Positions 26,221-38,000 of a stretch of 64,000 nucleotides of DNA are shown here, piece by piece. Under the pieces are notes generated by a model, which was given only the letters and a program-made list of their open reading frames with translations, made no database searches and was not told where the DNA came from. A program made the position numbers and the translations under genes. The first letter of the stretch is position 1, and each line of letters begins with the position of its first letter. The DNA comes from Pyrocephalus nanus (taxonomy: Eukaryota > Chordata > Aves > Passeriformes > Tyrannidae): NCBI GenBank assembly GCA_038380795.1, contig CM076280.1, positions 10,465,501-10,529,500 on the forward strand, in the 5' to 3' direction.

Positions 26221-26460
26221 TGTTATTTTTTTTAATATCCTTTGGCATCTGGGCATGAAAATGACTGTACAAAGGAACTGCAGAGTAGGTATTTATTATA
26301 TATTTGTACGTGTTTATGTTATTTAATTTTATTGCAATATTAATTGTAAATATAATAGTTAAAATATTTCCCATTATTATATTATTATTTATAGATTTAC
26401 CATGCATTTATTATATTATTAGATATGTATTTATTATACCCTGTATTTCTTTTTTTTGGT
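26221..26460. repeat. AT-rich low-complexity block
   Basis: This stretch of about 240 bp is dominated by TTTATTAT and TTATATTATTA motifs, with almost no CpG and very low GC compared with its surroundings. The period is irregular, so it is low-complexity rather than a clean microsatellite. It directly precedes a GC-rich islet at 26600, giving an abrupt composition step. Confidence 0.7.
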
Positions 26461-26599
26461 GATGTTTGATGCTAGGGCAGAGTTTATTTGGGTATGAGAA
26501 GCTTGGGGGGTTTCACTCCGTGATTTCTGGGGGGAGGGAACAGCAGAAGAAAACACATTCCATAAATTCCATCAGAAGGAATTTTTAAGAGGAAAACCG

Positions 26600-26760
26600 A
26601 CCTTGGGAAGCGCATAACGTGGGTTGTGGGAGTGATTCCCGAGCGGAGCCGGCTCCCTCCCGCCTGCGGGCGGCAGCAGAGCCGTGCGGAGCCGAGCCCA
26701 GCCCAGGCGAGCCTGGCCCGGGCCAGCCCAGCCCAGGAGAGTTGGGCACCTCTAAATCTC
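26600..26760. promoter_or_regulatory. Small isolated CpG islet in intron
   Basis: About 14 CpGs occur in roughly 130 bp, along with GC-rich runs such as GCCTGCGGGCGG and repeated AGCCCAGCCCAG. It is followed by a (CCCT)n run at 26794-26814. No TATA box and no strong donor in a sensible position were seen, so a first exon is not supported. It may be an orphan CpG island or enhancer core. Confidence 0.4.
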
Positions 26761-26793
26761 TTAGGCTCAGATGTGCTGACAGCGCTCGGTGTT

Positions 26794-26814
26794 CCTCCCT
26801 CCCTCCCTCCCTCC
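26794..26814 (+). repeat. (CCCT)n microsatellite
   Basis: About five copies of CCCT in a pyrimidine-only stretch immediately downstream of the CpG islet. Confidence 0.85.
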
Positions 26815-29800
26815 GTGTGCACAGCAGAGGTTTCTCTGATACCACTGTCGCTGTCCCCATTTTAGGTGGCTCAAACCGAAACCATTCTGGTGCGATGGTC
26901 GGAGCACTGATGGACTCTCAGGGCGCGTTTGTAACCCGGGGTCGCTCAGCAAGGTCAGAACAACTGGCACAGGGGGGCACAGTGGGCAGGGTCCAGCACA
27001 GCCATCGCTGGGAAAGGCTCCACAACACCCTGGGCGGTGCTGGTCTGTGCCCAGCTCTGTGTGCTGAGGGATGGAGTGAGGGTGTGACGGGACCCAAACT
27101 AAAGGAGCACTCCGGTTGTTGCCAAGGTGAGATTCCAGAGGCTCTGGAATGGAACGAGGTGCCTTCCATGTAGTGCTGCCACTTACTGTGGGAAGGTAAC
27201 CACAGGCTGCGTCGTGGCATTGCAGAGAACAAGCATGTGGGGCAATTCCGCCATGGAATGAGGCCTGTGAGCTGAGTCTGGGGCCCAGGCCTGCCAGAAC
27301 ACTGAGTTTAGGGGATCTGTGCTGCCCAAACTGTGCTCTGTCAGAGCTCAGCTTCACAAACAGCAAAGGGTATTTTTGAGCTGCTGTTCGGGCCTGAGAG
27401 GTCCTGCTGTTGGAATATTGATCCCAGGATCTTCCTCCAACATCTCTTTCGTTGCTCATGGAAGAAAAGGCCGAGGATTTCTTGCTCATACGTAGTTCAT
27501 AGTCCAGTTTTTAAATGGTCTTGTCTCTCACTTGCCCAGTCCATCAGCCCAGGAACATACCCAGTTCCCTGCCCTGCCCACCCCCTCAGAGAGCAGCCCC
27601 CATCCTGAGTTACCCTTGGAATTCCAGGGATCCTCCGTGCCCCCCTGGCAGCAGACCCAGACGCAGCAGTATCACTGCTGGCTGCACACAGGGAGATTCG
27701 TGTTCCTGCTGAATTGTTACGCTGCTATTTTTATTCCTTGAGGGGAATTCCATTCATCTCCTTTCAGAGGAGCCTGTTAAACCCAGCCAGTCCCAAACTC
27801 CCAGCAAATGTCCTTTAATAGTTTCAGGTTTCAACTCTGACTGTGTGTTCCTTTAATGCCTTCACGGCTCCTCTGGGAGATCCAAGCCAGGAATAACCCA
27901 ACACTTCCTTAAGCCAGGCCTCCTGCTTTAAGGTTGAGTTTCTTTTCCTGCCATGCATTCCCTTGCTGATGCCCACAGCTCCCACTTCCCCGTGCTTGGC
28001 ACTGCCCATCCTGAGCTCAGGTGTGCTCAGGTGGCTCAGAGGGGGGTGCTGCCTCCACTGCTCCCGATTTTCCTGGCTGAAGGAGGACAAAGGACTCTTA
28101 ACATTCTCTGCCGTCGCCTCTCAGCTTGGCATACTGATCATTTCAATAATAAAGTGTTTCCTTTCATTCTCCACCAGTCAGGCCCCTGCCAGAGCCATAA
28201 TTGTTCACAGATGACTCATTTTGGCTGCATGATCAAAACGAGGGAAAAGTGCTGTTTGCACAGGCTTTGAATCGTACAAGATGGGAAGAGATGTTCACGC
28301 TTGATATTTGTACCATATGTGCCTTCTAAAGTTTATTGCAGAGCCTTTACATTTCAAAAGAGGTTCTACTCTTGTCCTGGGGGTGATTTAGAAAGGAACA
28401 GAGAAGTGGAGTTTTGAGTTAGGCTGGGATTAGCAAACCTGGCTGTGCAGTTGGAGCTGTGAAGCAGCATCCTGCAGGGTATGGTGGGAGCTGGGCAGTC
28501 TTCTGGGGCTCTGATAAATACAGATATGTACTTATACATATCTGGGCATTGTTTAGGGGCTGCACACTCAGTCTTGTTCTGTATCAAAGTCCCACTGAGC
28601 TCATTCTTGTGCTGGAATCCTGCGCTCTGAGCTGTAGCAGGTGCTGGCATTTTCTTCCCCAAATGAAAATCTCAGGATGTCTGGGCAGTGCTGCTGCTGA
28701 ACCATCCCCAGCGTGGGCACTGCTGGGCCCTGCCTGGGTGTCTGCTCCCTTTTAGGGCTCTGTGTTTACATCAGAGGTGCCTTTGTGAGGGTCAGCACAG
28801 GGGACAACAGTGCAGGTCATTTTGGGGCTGGAGAACGAGGAAATGGGAGGAGGATTCCTGCACGTGCTGGGTCAATTAGGAGCTACTCTTTGTGCCTCCT
28901 ACCAAGACTGCTTTGAGGCCACCCAGCTGTTTCAGATAAAACACCAAACAGGCATCAGGAAACTCTGCCTTCTTTGCATTACTGTAATATTCTGACTAAA
29001 GAGTTGTCCAAACCCTGCAAAGCAGATCATCCAGCTGCTGCCACAGGGACGTGCCAGGATGTGAAGACAAGCTCTTGGTGGATACTCCTTTGGAAAGGCT
29101 TGGAGGAAAGAGCTAGACTTGTTGGTCCAGTAAAAGTCAGTCCATTAGAAGAATAAAGGATATAAATTCAGTAGGAAGAGGTTTTTTTCAGTAGATTTTC
29201 CCCTCTAAAAATATAATGACAATATTAGTGGAATGGGAACACATAGACTACAGACACTTGTGAGTGAAAACCTCTAGGAATAGCTGGGAAAACAGGCAGA
29301 AAACTTTCAATTTGGACTGATAGTACAATAGAAGAGAGTTGTTGGGCACTGTGTGCCTTGCCAGATGCTTTCCAATGTTTTTATTCAGTGTCATTTCTCA
29401 GATTGTCTCCACAGGCCTTGTGAGGTGCCGAGCCAGGGCTGAGACTTTGCAGGGGGGGCTCAGAAGGGCTCAGGCACTGGAGTTGTTGGTTGCTCTGAGC
29501 TTCCACACTTCAAAACATCCCAGCCCTTGCTTTGCTCCTGGGCTGTTTTTCCTATTTCTGTTATTTTAAGGAGGTTTTCCACCTTTTGCAATCAGGAGCA
29601 CTGGGACAATCATGTCTCTCAGAGCAGCACTGTGTTGTTGTGCCAGGAGGAAGGACGTGAATTCAAATAAACCCCCCTCACAATGGTATTTAAAAACTGA
29701 CTGCAGGATTTCCAGTCAGGTTTTTTTTTTTGTAAACCTGCCCTTAAAAACAATAGCTGCATTTTCATTTCTCAACTTGCTAACAGGGAATTCTTTGGAG

Positions 29801-29989
29801 GGTGTTTTCTGTGCCACCATCATGTCAGGCTGATAAGGAAGATGGCTAAAGAGCATTCTTGCCAAAATACTCCTTGGCTGAGTAATCTGATGCCAAAAAG
29901 CGAGTGAAACGAGCAACTCTATCTGTAGTTGCAGTTTGCAAATGATGTGGCAAGGAAAGGAAGAAAATAATCTGTCACATGAAAAATGA

Positions 29990-30140
29990 CGTTTGGATTG
30001 TGTGTGTATAAATCAGCCGTTTGTTATATGAGCACAAGATCATTATCAGGCATTTAAACATGAATTGGAAGTGCCTAATCTATTAATTAATCAGGAAGTA
30101 AGCTTTGCATCGCGTGTGTAATCAAGTTAATCTTTCCTTT
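29990..30140. other. Possible conserved non-coding element
   Basis: The block is AT-rich with homeodomain-type ATTAATTAATCA, CATTTAAACATGAATT and AATCAAGTTAATC strings. It resembles vertebrate developmental enhancers in texture. No alignment was available and no function is claimed. Confidence 0.2.
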
Positions 30141-32220
30141 CACTTGCCAGCAGAGATGCTGCTTTCAGAGGGACGTTGGCAGGAGGTTCAGCACCCCGAG
30201 TGGCTGTCCCTGCTGCCGGGGGAGTCTCAGGTGGGAATCCCTTTTCCTCTCCCCTCCTGGGGTTCAAACACACTCCAGGAGAGTGATGCCCCTGCAGCCA
30301 CTTTCTGAGAGGTTCATCCTTTCTCCCTGACCTTTTAGCACGAAGCCCCTGTGAGGGGACACACAGTAAATAGCTGAGACTCCTGCTAATAATAACTCGT
30401 GAATTTGGCACAGAAAGTCAGCGATGCCAGACTTTTTTATCAGCTTGTTCCCTGCAGCAACACAACAGCAAGTTTACTGCTGAAACACAGAAATATTTGT
30501 AGGAGTTAATTCATTTTGTGATATGAATATTTTGATCAAGGTCAGTGCAGGATATGTAGTTTTTATTAGAGTAATTTATCATTACATCTAATAATTAGAT
30601 GCTGTGCACCCTCACCCTGGTGGGGGCCTCTGTGTCTCCCACAGGTTTTCCTCCAAAGCTGCCTTGGAAAGCACTGACTTTCAAGTCAGCTCCTCCAACC
30701 ATCTCCTTAATCTCCCCCTCTGAGCACAAATCCAGTCCTCAGCAGTCAAAGGAAATCCCCCACACCTGCACACAGGGAAGAACAGGGGAGAAGGAGCTCA
30801 TGGAGCAAACAGCTGCTGGAAAGTGAGAGCTGAGCTGTTAAAAAACCCCCAGATATGGACATTTTGCCTTTTAAAGAAAATAACCAACAGCTTTCCTATT
30901 CTGTGGTGGTGCTGTCATATGTTTCTTTTTTTTTTTTTCCCTCAAGTTTTCAATGTGTGATTTGCAGGATCTTGACTATCTTTCAGTTTATTTTTTTCAC
31001 AGTAAATAAGCCAATTTTCCCAATTTTTCTGTACTGGAAAAGTGGCGTGGACTATTGTAGAAGTGCTCTTCTTTCCAATTTGAACCGCAATTTAAAAAAT
31101 CGACTAAGCAACATTTCCCTGAAAAAAAATGCATTTGAACAAAAGGGCTACTTTTAAAAGTAGCAGTACAAAAAAAAAACATCCAGGGAGAAAAACTGCA
31201 GTGGTAAATATCATGGTTAATATTAGCAGAGATCTGGAGGAAAACCCCGTCACTGGGTATTACTGTAAATAAAACATTTCAGAGCAGTTGTATTCCCAGC
31301 CTGGAGTGACTCCCACCCAGACAACTTCCCTGGCAGATGCAGAGCTGGGCAGGGCCGTGCAGCTCCAGCCCTGTCCCGGGAGCTCTCTGTGATCTGGGGG
31401 CTGTAAAAGGTTCTGCTTTCTGCTTTGGGAGTTTTTGCTCTACAGTGGAGACTTTTCACTCGTGGTTTTCTCTCCTCCTGCTGGGAGGAGCAGGCTGGTT
31501 TGGGGCACAGGAGGGTTGATGGTGGTAGGAGTTTGTTCATCAGTTTGCGTTGGACTCCGTGTGTTTAATTACTCCATCAGGTCTGCGGAAATCACAGCAC
31601 AATGATTTGGACTTTCTGATTTTTATGAGCATCCTTACCAGCCAGGTTGTAAATCTCTCTGAGTCAAGTGTTGTTCACTATTAGGAATATCCTTAGGAAT
31701 TTATGCCAGTGGAGTGGGTTCCTGGATTCATTTTGGCCTCCCCCAGCTCGCTGGGAGCTGATTGGAAAGGTCTCTGCTCTGTGGCTCTGCTGTCCTGAGG
31801 GAAGTGCTCAGGAAGCACGCTGTGCTGTGAGGTTTCTGCCCCATTCCCGGAGTTCCCTCTGGATTCTCAGACCCTCCAACCCTCCAGGGCTGCCCCAGAG
31901 AGCCCCTTCCTCTGACCCAGGGCTGTGTCACAGAGCACAGTGAATAACTCATGTTTTCCACCTCCTGTTTGCCTCTTCCACTCCAGCTGGGATCCAAGGT
32001 GCTGGGCTGAGTTCCCACTGGAGAATTAGATGTGATCCAAAACTCAGCTTGTTGGGAATTGGGAGGAGAATTCCTTGGCTCTACTTTTATTTCTCTTACT
32101 TCCTTTTTGATTCATGGTCTTTGACAAACTCTTTTATCCACATTTCTTAGAATTGGGAGTTATTTAACAGGAGCAAACAGCTGACTTTCCCACTTAGCAT
32201 TGGGCACATTCCTTGGATTT

Positions 32221-32250
32221 TTTTTTTTTTCACCTGGGTGAAAAAAAAAA
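32221..32250. repeat. Perfect T-run/A-run inverted repeat (hairpin)
   Basis: Ten T residues plus CACC (32221-32234), a two-base spacer (TG), then GGTG plus ten A residues (32237-32250) make a perfect 14-bp inverted repeat. Single-stranded DNA or RNA could fold into a nearly loopless hairpin. In a vertebrate intron this is not a transcription terminator. A T/A palindrome like this is usually unstable or arises by replication template switching. Confidence 0.9.
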
Positions 32251-33261
32251 GGAAGTTTGTGTGTTTTAAGTACATTGATCTGAACAAGTATTTGCAGAAG
32301 CAAATATGCAGAAGCCTCGGTGCTCTGTTGGATCAAAGGCGCTGCAGAGAAAAGAAGATATTCTTGTGTTTAATACTTCCTCATCCCCAGGGATTGTCTG
32401 GAGGGAGGGAGGGAGGAAGCTCCATTTGTTCTCTGGGCAAGGAGAGGGATGCAGGGGATGCAGGGGGTCTCCTGGCTCTGCCCCAGCTCCCCATGGCACT
32501 CAGGGCTTTGCTCCTCCATTCTTGACTTGGAATTCCTGCAGGGAGTGCAGTGCCCTGGGCATTCCCTCGGGTCAGAGCTGCTGTGCACGAGGAGTCAGCT
32601 CCTCACTGGTGGTTCTGCACATCCCAAAAAACGTGAACTGATCCTTTTGTGCACCTCTGGGCCCTGCCACAGTCAGCATATAATGGACATAGTGAACAGT
32701 AGTCAGTCTGTACACGCTGATGCCAAGGGAATTCATGTCCTGATTTAACTTCCAGGAGACCTCCTGAACACTTGGTTAATATTTCATTATTCAGATGTAC
32801 GTTCTTCCTCTTGCTTTTTTTTTTTTTTTTGTATGGCACTGCTTTTTCTACTCATTAATATCATTAAATATCTATATTATGTGCAGTGACTTCTTTCCAT
32901 GCACATTTGGATTTCAAAAAGAGAAAAAAACAGTAAAGAAAGGGCAAAAAGAGCAGCGCTGGATTAACTGGAAAGGTCCGGCCCGGTCACACCCTCCCAG
33001 GTGGGTTGGTTCAGTTTGTTCCTGGCTGCTCTGGAGCATCTGAAGTTCAATCCTCCTTACTGCAAAGAGACACCTGAATATCCACCTTTTCATCCACAGC
33101 AGATCTTTAACCAAACCTCCGTATTTTCAGCCTTTCCCATCACTGTTTTTTCGACGTTCTCAGCTCCGTTTGGGAATTGAATCAGCTGCATGGGATGAGT
33201 CCTTGGTCATCTGGAAAACGGTTGCAGTCATTCCTGTATTTTTTTAATGTACCCAAATATG

Positions 33262-33282
33262 AAAAAAAAAAAAAAAAAAAAA
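33262..33282 (+). repeat. Poly(A) tract
   Basis: Twenty-one consecutive A residues with no recognisable element attached. Confidence 0.9.
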
Positions 33283-34429
33283 GCACCAAAACATTCTGGC
33301 TGACAAGAGGAGGGTAGATGTGCAGGAACCGAAGCCTTTTCTCTTTGCCAGGCTCTGATGTGGGATGTGGGGAGGACCCGGGGTGGGAGCAGAGGAATGT
33401 CCCGGTGCAGCATCCCCCTCTCGGGGCAGGGAGCCTCTGCTGTCCAGCTGGGATCTGCCTCCCTGACCTGAACTTGTGGTTGCCCTCCCGATTGCTCATT
33501 CCTGCACTGCCTGAAAGCTGGCGCCGAATTCCTCCCGCGTGGCCTCAAAACCAGGCCTGGATTTCGGGGAAGATGGAGACCTGTGTGTTCCTCCTGGACA
33601 GGCCATTCTCGGCTGATAAAAACATCAGGGTGTCACTGCTCAGTGTGGAGCTCTTGTTGTTGAAGGTACCACATGGGATAGTCCAGGAGAGCTTCCCAAC
33701 TTCTGCAGAAGCTCCTGGGACCGGGGAACGGGCTCATCCGCAGCCGAGCCCGTGTCTGGTCACAAGGCACCACGAAGATGAATTTGCACCAAATCTGGGA
33801 AAAATGACAGAACGAGGACACAGCCCAGAGAGTTCTTGTGCAGTCATCGTTTGCAGCTCATCCCACTCGGCTGAGGCTCCCCTGGTACCTGCCAGCCTGG
33901 GAGGAGCAGTTCTTGGCCACCACCCCGGGCTCTGAAACGGTGTCTGTTGCTCTTCCTCGGGAGGGATTTTTGTGCCAGCGAGGGAAGGAGTTCAGTGCAG
34001 GATCTGGGACAATCCACATCTGCCCTTTTCAAACTGTAAACATGGAGGGAAATATTTTTATCTGCTTAACATATATTTCTTATTTGATTTTGCTCCATAG
34101 CTTAAAGTGTTAATGCTGCCCATTGAAATGTAATTTTATTGAGCAATATGAGCCGGAGGCAGAATCTTTGCTGCCATCAGGACCCAAATGGTAAATAGGC
34201 CCTTTCTCTAATTTGTGGGATGTGCTATAACTCAGTTTGAACGTTGAAAGGAAATGGGCCTCCAGGGGAGTCTGGAGCTCTGTTCATTCAACTTCTAATT
34301 AAAGTTTTCCCCTCTCAAATTTCACTTTATTTTCCGGGGCTTTTGCTCCGTGATGATTATTAACATGTGTCCCATGGCCAGGAAATCATTAGACCCTTCC
34401 CCAGCTCAGCCTTTCCCAGATCCCTCCTG

Positions 34430-34620
34430 CTGCAGCTCGGGCTCCTGGAGCTGCATCTCCTGCAGGATCGGATGGTCGGGGCAGGCAGGGCCGGGCCGGA
34501 CCCGTCGGCCGCGCTGCGCAGGGAGCCGGGATTGCTTCCAGGACACTGGGATCGGATGTCGCTGTCTGGCACAGAGGATCCAGTCCAGGATTTCTTCCAG
34601 CCTATTCTTCACGTTTCAAG
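34430..34620 (+). promoter_or_regulatory. CpG-rich proximal promoter of DAB2IP first exon A
   Basis: About 14 CpGs fall in roughly 130 bp (around 34440-34570), including GGCCGGGCCGGACCCGTCGG. This lies about 350-500 bp upstream of the start codon at 34961. No TATA box was found. A C-rich then T-rich tract at about 34755-34800 lies between it and the start codon. Position and composition suggest the TATA-less promoter for the transcript encoding the Arg/Ser-rich N-terminus; the start site is not visible. Confidence 0.5.
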
Positions 34621-34733
34621 AGCCCAGGCCAAGTCTGGCTTCCTATTCCAACTCCACCGGGCTTATCTTTTTGGGGGCAGGAATTGTTAGTACAGTTTAT
34701 CTTGCTCGCTGCGAGTCCTCCCTCAGCTGAGAC

Positions 34734-34811
34734 ATGCACTCGCTGCCGAGTGCTTCCCCCCCCCTCCCCTTTTATGTTTTCTCCTTGTTGTTTTTCTTTT
34801 TAAATGTGTAA
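34734..34811 (+). promoter_or_regulatory. Possible uORF upstream of DAB2IP exon A start
   Basis: An ATG at 34734 opens a 25-codon frame closing with TAA at 34809-34811. The predicted peptide is strongly hydrophobic after residue 10. It lies 150 bases before the main start and would be in the leader only if transcription starts upstream of it. Confidence 0.3.
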
Positions 34812-34930
34812 AGTGAAGAGTTCCTCTTCCCCCCTCTCCCTTTCCACTCCAAAGAGCCAACCTCCAGTTCATTAAAGCGCTGGAACCGATTTGCTCCTGT
34901 GCCAGAGGGGAGAGTGAACCTGTGCCTGCA

Positions 34931-34945
34931 TGTGTGTGTGTGTGT
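34931..34945 (+). repeat. (TG)n run in the DAB2IP leader
   Basis: A run of seven TG dinucleotides plus T ends 15 bases before the start codon at 34961. It keeps an in-frame open stretch upstream but contains no ATG, so it does not offer a competing start. Confidence 0.9.
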
Positions 34946-34960
34946 AAAATAGATCCAAAA

Positions 34961-35078
34961 ATGTCAATGAACAGCAGGAAAAGTTCTGGGAGACCGTCTT
35001 ACTACTACCGACTGCTCCGGAGGTCCCGACTGCAGAGACAGCGAAGCAGATCCCGCAGCCGGAACAGGTTCAGTCGGG
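34961..35078 (+). CDS. DAB2IP: DAB2IP alternative first coding exon A (Tyr-Tyr-Tyr, Arg/Ser-rich N-terminus)
   Basis: The exon encodes 39 residues plus one base. Residues 7-19 read K-S-S-G-R-P-S-Y-Y-Y-R-L-L and the rest is Arg/Ser-rich with R-S-R-S-R-S-R near residues 29-35. The human DAB2IP N-terminus, as I remember it, has the same S-Y-Y-Y-R-L-L-R-R core and the same R-S-R-S-R-S-R tail, at 41 residues against 39 here. The start is the ATG with A at -3; a second in-frame ATG is two codons later. The frame is open upstream to 34922 but has no other ATG. The donor is CGGG then GTAATT, leaving phase 1. The G joins the AG of exon 50390-50493 to give Glu. This strongly basic segment precedes the PH domain and could bind acidic lipid or RNA; that is inference. 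Confidence 0.95.
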
Positions 35079-38000
35079 GTAATTGCAACCACGGTTCTCT
35101 TTCATTGCCAGTGCAAAGCCAGCCGAGCTGCCGCTCTCACAGGTGGCTCCGTGCGTGGGTGAGGATGATCTGTCCCTGTCCCCGTGCCCCGTGAGCTGCG
35201 CACAAGGTCGGTGCTGGGGGAGAAGGGCTCGGGGCTCAGGCGGGGGTGCCGTAACACTCGCGGGGCTGTGACTAACCCAGGCTGTTCAATTCACCCCGGC
35301 TCGGCCTTGGCTGGTTGTGCCATTGAGGGGACTGCTTTTTGGAGATGCTTGGAGGCCTCATGGACGCTTACAGAGCTCGGAAAATCCTTGATTACGAGGT
35401 GGTGTGGCTGTGCAAAGATGCATTGCTGGAACTTCTCGTTCTTGGCGAGCCGAGTGTCACCAGGGGGGTTGAGGTTGCAAAGCTGAGAGCAGTTTAGGGG
35501 TGGATTTTCCAAAGAGCCTAAAGATTGTGCTCCCGAGGCATTGCAGAAACCTGTGGGACTTGTAGTCCCAAATCACTCTGCACTTTTAAAAATGCTGCCC
35601 TGAGAGGGCCTATTTGTCCTCCTCAGCAGGGGTGAGGTCCACAAGGAGTGTTTCTGCAGGGCACGCTCGCTCAGGAGCCCGTTTCTTCTGCTGGAGGCAG
35701 CCACTGACCCAGTTGCATTTTTAAAATAAGCTATTCTGCCTTTCTCTTCCAGTGTGAAATAACTGTTTACTGGTGCTTTTGCCTGTCGTTAAACCAGCCC
35801 AACAGTGGGAGTCGTTTTGCTGTTGAACTTTTTCAGAACAGAGTGGAGAGGGTCGTGTTTGCCCTCCAGGCGTATTTGTCATGTCTTGAGCTTAATCAAA
35901 GCCATTAACTGAAGAGATTTAATTTTTTTCTTGGTACTGTGTGAATAAGAAGCACAACTGCAACACTGCATCAGGTGTCTGTGCAAATCCAGGCTTGGAC
36001 TTGTCTCACTGGAGTTAATTCTGATTTACGAAGCAGGTTTTAGACCTGACTCTAGCACTGCAAGATTTAGGGTGAGTGCAACGTCCTCTTTCCTCTTTTC
36101 CTGGCATTCAGGACGTTTTAAAGGATTTTGAATCATTGCTGAGAAAACAATAGGAGGCTCCCTCAGTCCCTGAGCTTCAGCTTTGCCTTCAAGCAGACAG
36201 TGGTTTGCTCTGCGTGGATTTTTTTTTGGTTGTTTTGCCTGTCACATGGAGTGTTTGTAAACCCTGGAGCATCCACCAGTTCCCTTCCTTCCCCTTCCCC
36301 CTTTATTTGTGTGCTGTGCAAACCCAAAATGTTGTACTGTCATTTCAGTGACTGTGACAAACCAAATGTGTTTGGTTTCCTTTAGGTGACCCAGGGTGAA
36401 CCTCACGTTGTAGTTTGTCAGGAACACAAGGAACATTCCTGCAGATTTGATGGGAATGGGAATCAGCCCGAATGTTTGTGAGAAATTGGATTTGGACCAG
36501 CTGCAATCTTGTTGCTGTTGATCTCTCCCGGAGTCTTTGGTGTTTGTCTCTGGGATTCCTCCCTCTCAGCACTCGCTGAGCTCCTCTTATCTGTGGATGT
36601 GAGAGGGATTTGCAGACTGGATGGGAGTTCTCTCTGTGTGTTGGGTGGGAGATGCACAAGCAGGTGGTGCAGTGCTGGTGTCACCCAGCAGAGCTGGGCA
36701 GGGTGCTGGGAGTGCTGGAATGCTTTCCCTGACAGTTTTGATCCCACGGGAGGCTGTGGGGGTCTGGGGGCTGTGGGGAGTGGAGAAATCAGAATGAAGT
36801 TCTGGATTTTGGGGGCTGGTTTAATGTTGATTTCCAGACCCTGCAAGTCTGGACAAAGGAGGGAGCTGATCCAGAGCAGAGTTTGCTGTCTCTGGCTGGG
36901 ATACTCAGAGTTCAGAAATCCTTAGTGGGAGGTTGCCATAAATTCCGGAGTGTTGGAGTTACTTCCCAGGAATTGGCAGTGCTTTGCCACATGTGTGTGT
37001 TTCCCAGACATCCTCTTGGCAACCTTTTGTGCTCTGCAGTCTCTGGGGCCTTTGCCAAGATCCCACAGGGCCCAGGTAAGCCTGTGGCTCTGGCTGGAGG
37101 AGCAGGGATACCTGGAAGTTGAGCTTTTCTGAGGGTGGCCCTTCAGCAGCTTTGGGGTCCACTCGTGATTCCAGCCTGGCTGCTGGGCCAGTGGATAACT
37201 CTCCTGGTTGCCATGAGTCAGAGCCCCCCTTCCATCCCCCCTCTGCTTTGGATCCACCAGGCTCTGTACACCAGAGCTGTGTAGATATATATATATAACC
37301 CAAATATCTGTTTAAACCCATATATTTATAAGCTGTCACATCCCACTCTCCCCCCAGTGGCAGTGCCACCCACCCACACGTGCCCTGCTGAGGGGCACAC
37401 GCTCTGCCACTGCTCCTTTATGGAGGGGCAGAGCAAATCCTGCCCCAGGGCCAGCAGGAGGACTCAGGCTGGGGTTTCAGCCTGCACAGCTCTGGCAGGG
37501 CTCAGACCTGGCTTGGGAAATGGCTTTTGCTTCCTGAGGTGCTGAGAGAGCCACTCCCTCAGGAAAGCGCTGCTGTGGTGCTTTTAGCTGGGCAGGGGGA
37601 AGAGGATTTGCATTTTCTGTGCAGGGATCTGAGGGAAGGAGGGGAGAGCTTGGTGCTGGGACTCCAGATGGAGCCAATCTGCTGTAGCATGAGGAGGAAT
37701 GCACAGGACTTTCAGCCATTGACAGTGACAGCGGCTCTTTCAGTGATGGCATCTCTGCTCTGGAGCTCCCTGGCCAGCCCTGGTGCTTTGAACACATTCA
37801 TCAGGTTTTGGGGTGTTTGCCACCCTGTCTCTTTGGAAGGCCCAGGGCTGGAGTATCTGAGCAGGGAGACTGATGGGGAGGGCAAATCCGAGCAGAAGAG
37901 GAAGGCTGCTCCCAGGAGGCTGATGGGATGGTGCCTCCAGCACAATTAAATCATTCTGTCTGATAGTGGATAAACAAGGCAGGCTTCACCCCACTGTCAA

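Noticed and set aside
26767..27489. 240-codon - strand frame
   Set aside because: No domain, no start context or splice structure, and competing long frames on the + strand over the same DNA; chance frame.
32221..32250. Rho-independent-terminator-like hairpin
   Set aside because: The hairpin is A/T-dominated and lies in a vertebrate intron; bacterial termination does not apply.
33318..33935. 205-codon + strand frame
   Set aside because: No recognisable motif and mixed composition; lies in GC-rich intron upstream of exon A. Not supported as coding.
37020..37077. Possible exon between a TTTCCCAG-type acceptor and a CAG/GTAAGC donor
   Set aside because: The translation in every frame lacks resemblance to DAB2IP or any other family; chance splice-signal pairing is likely in 15 kb of intron.
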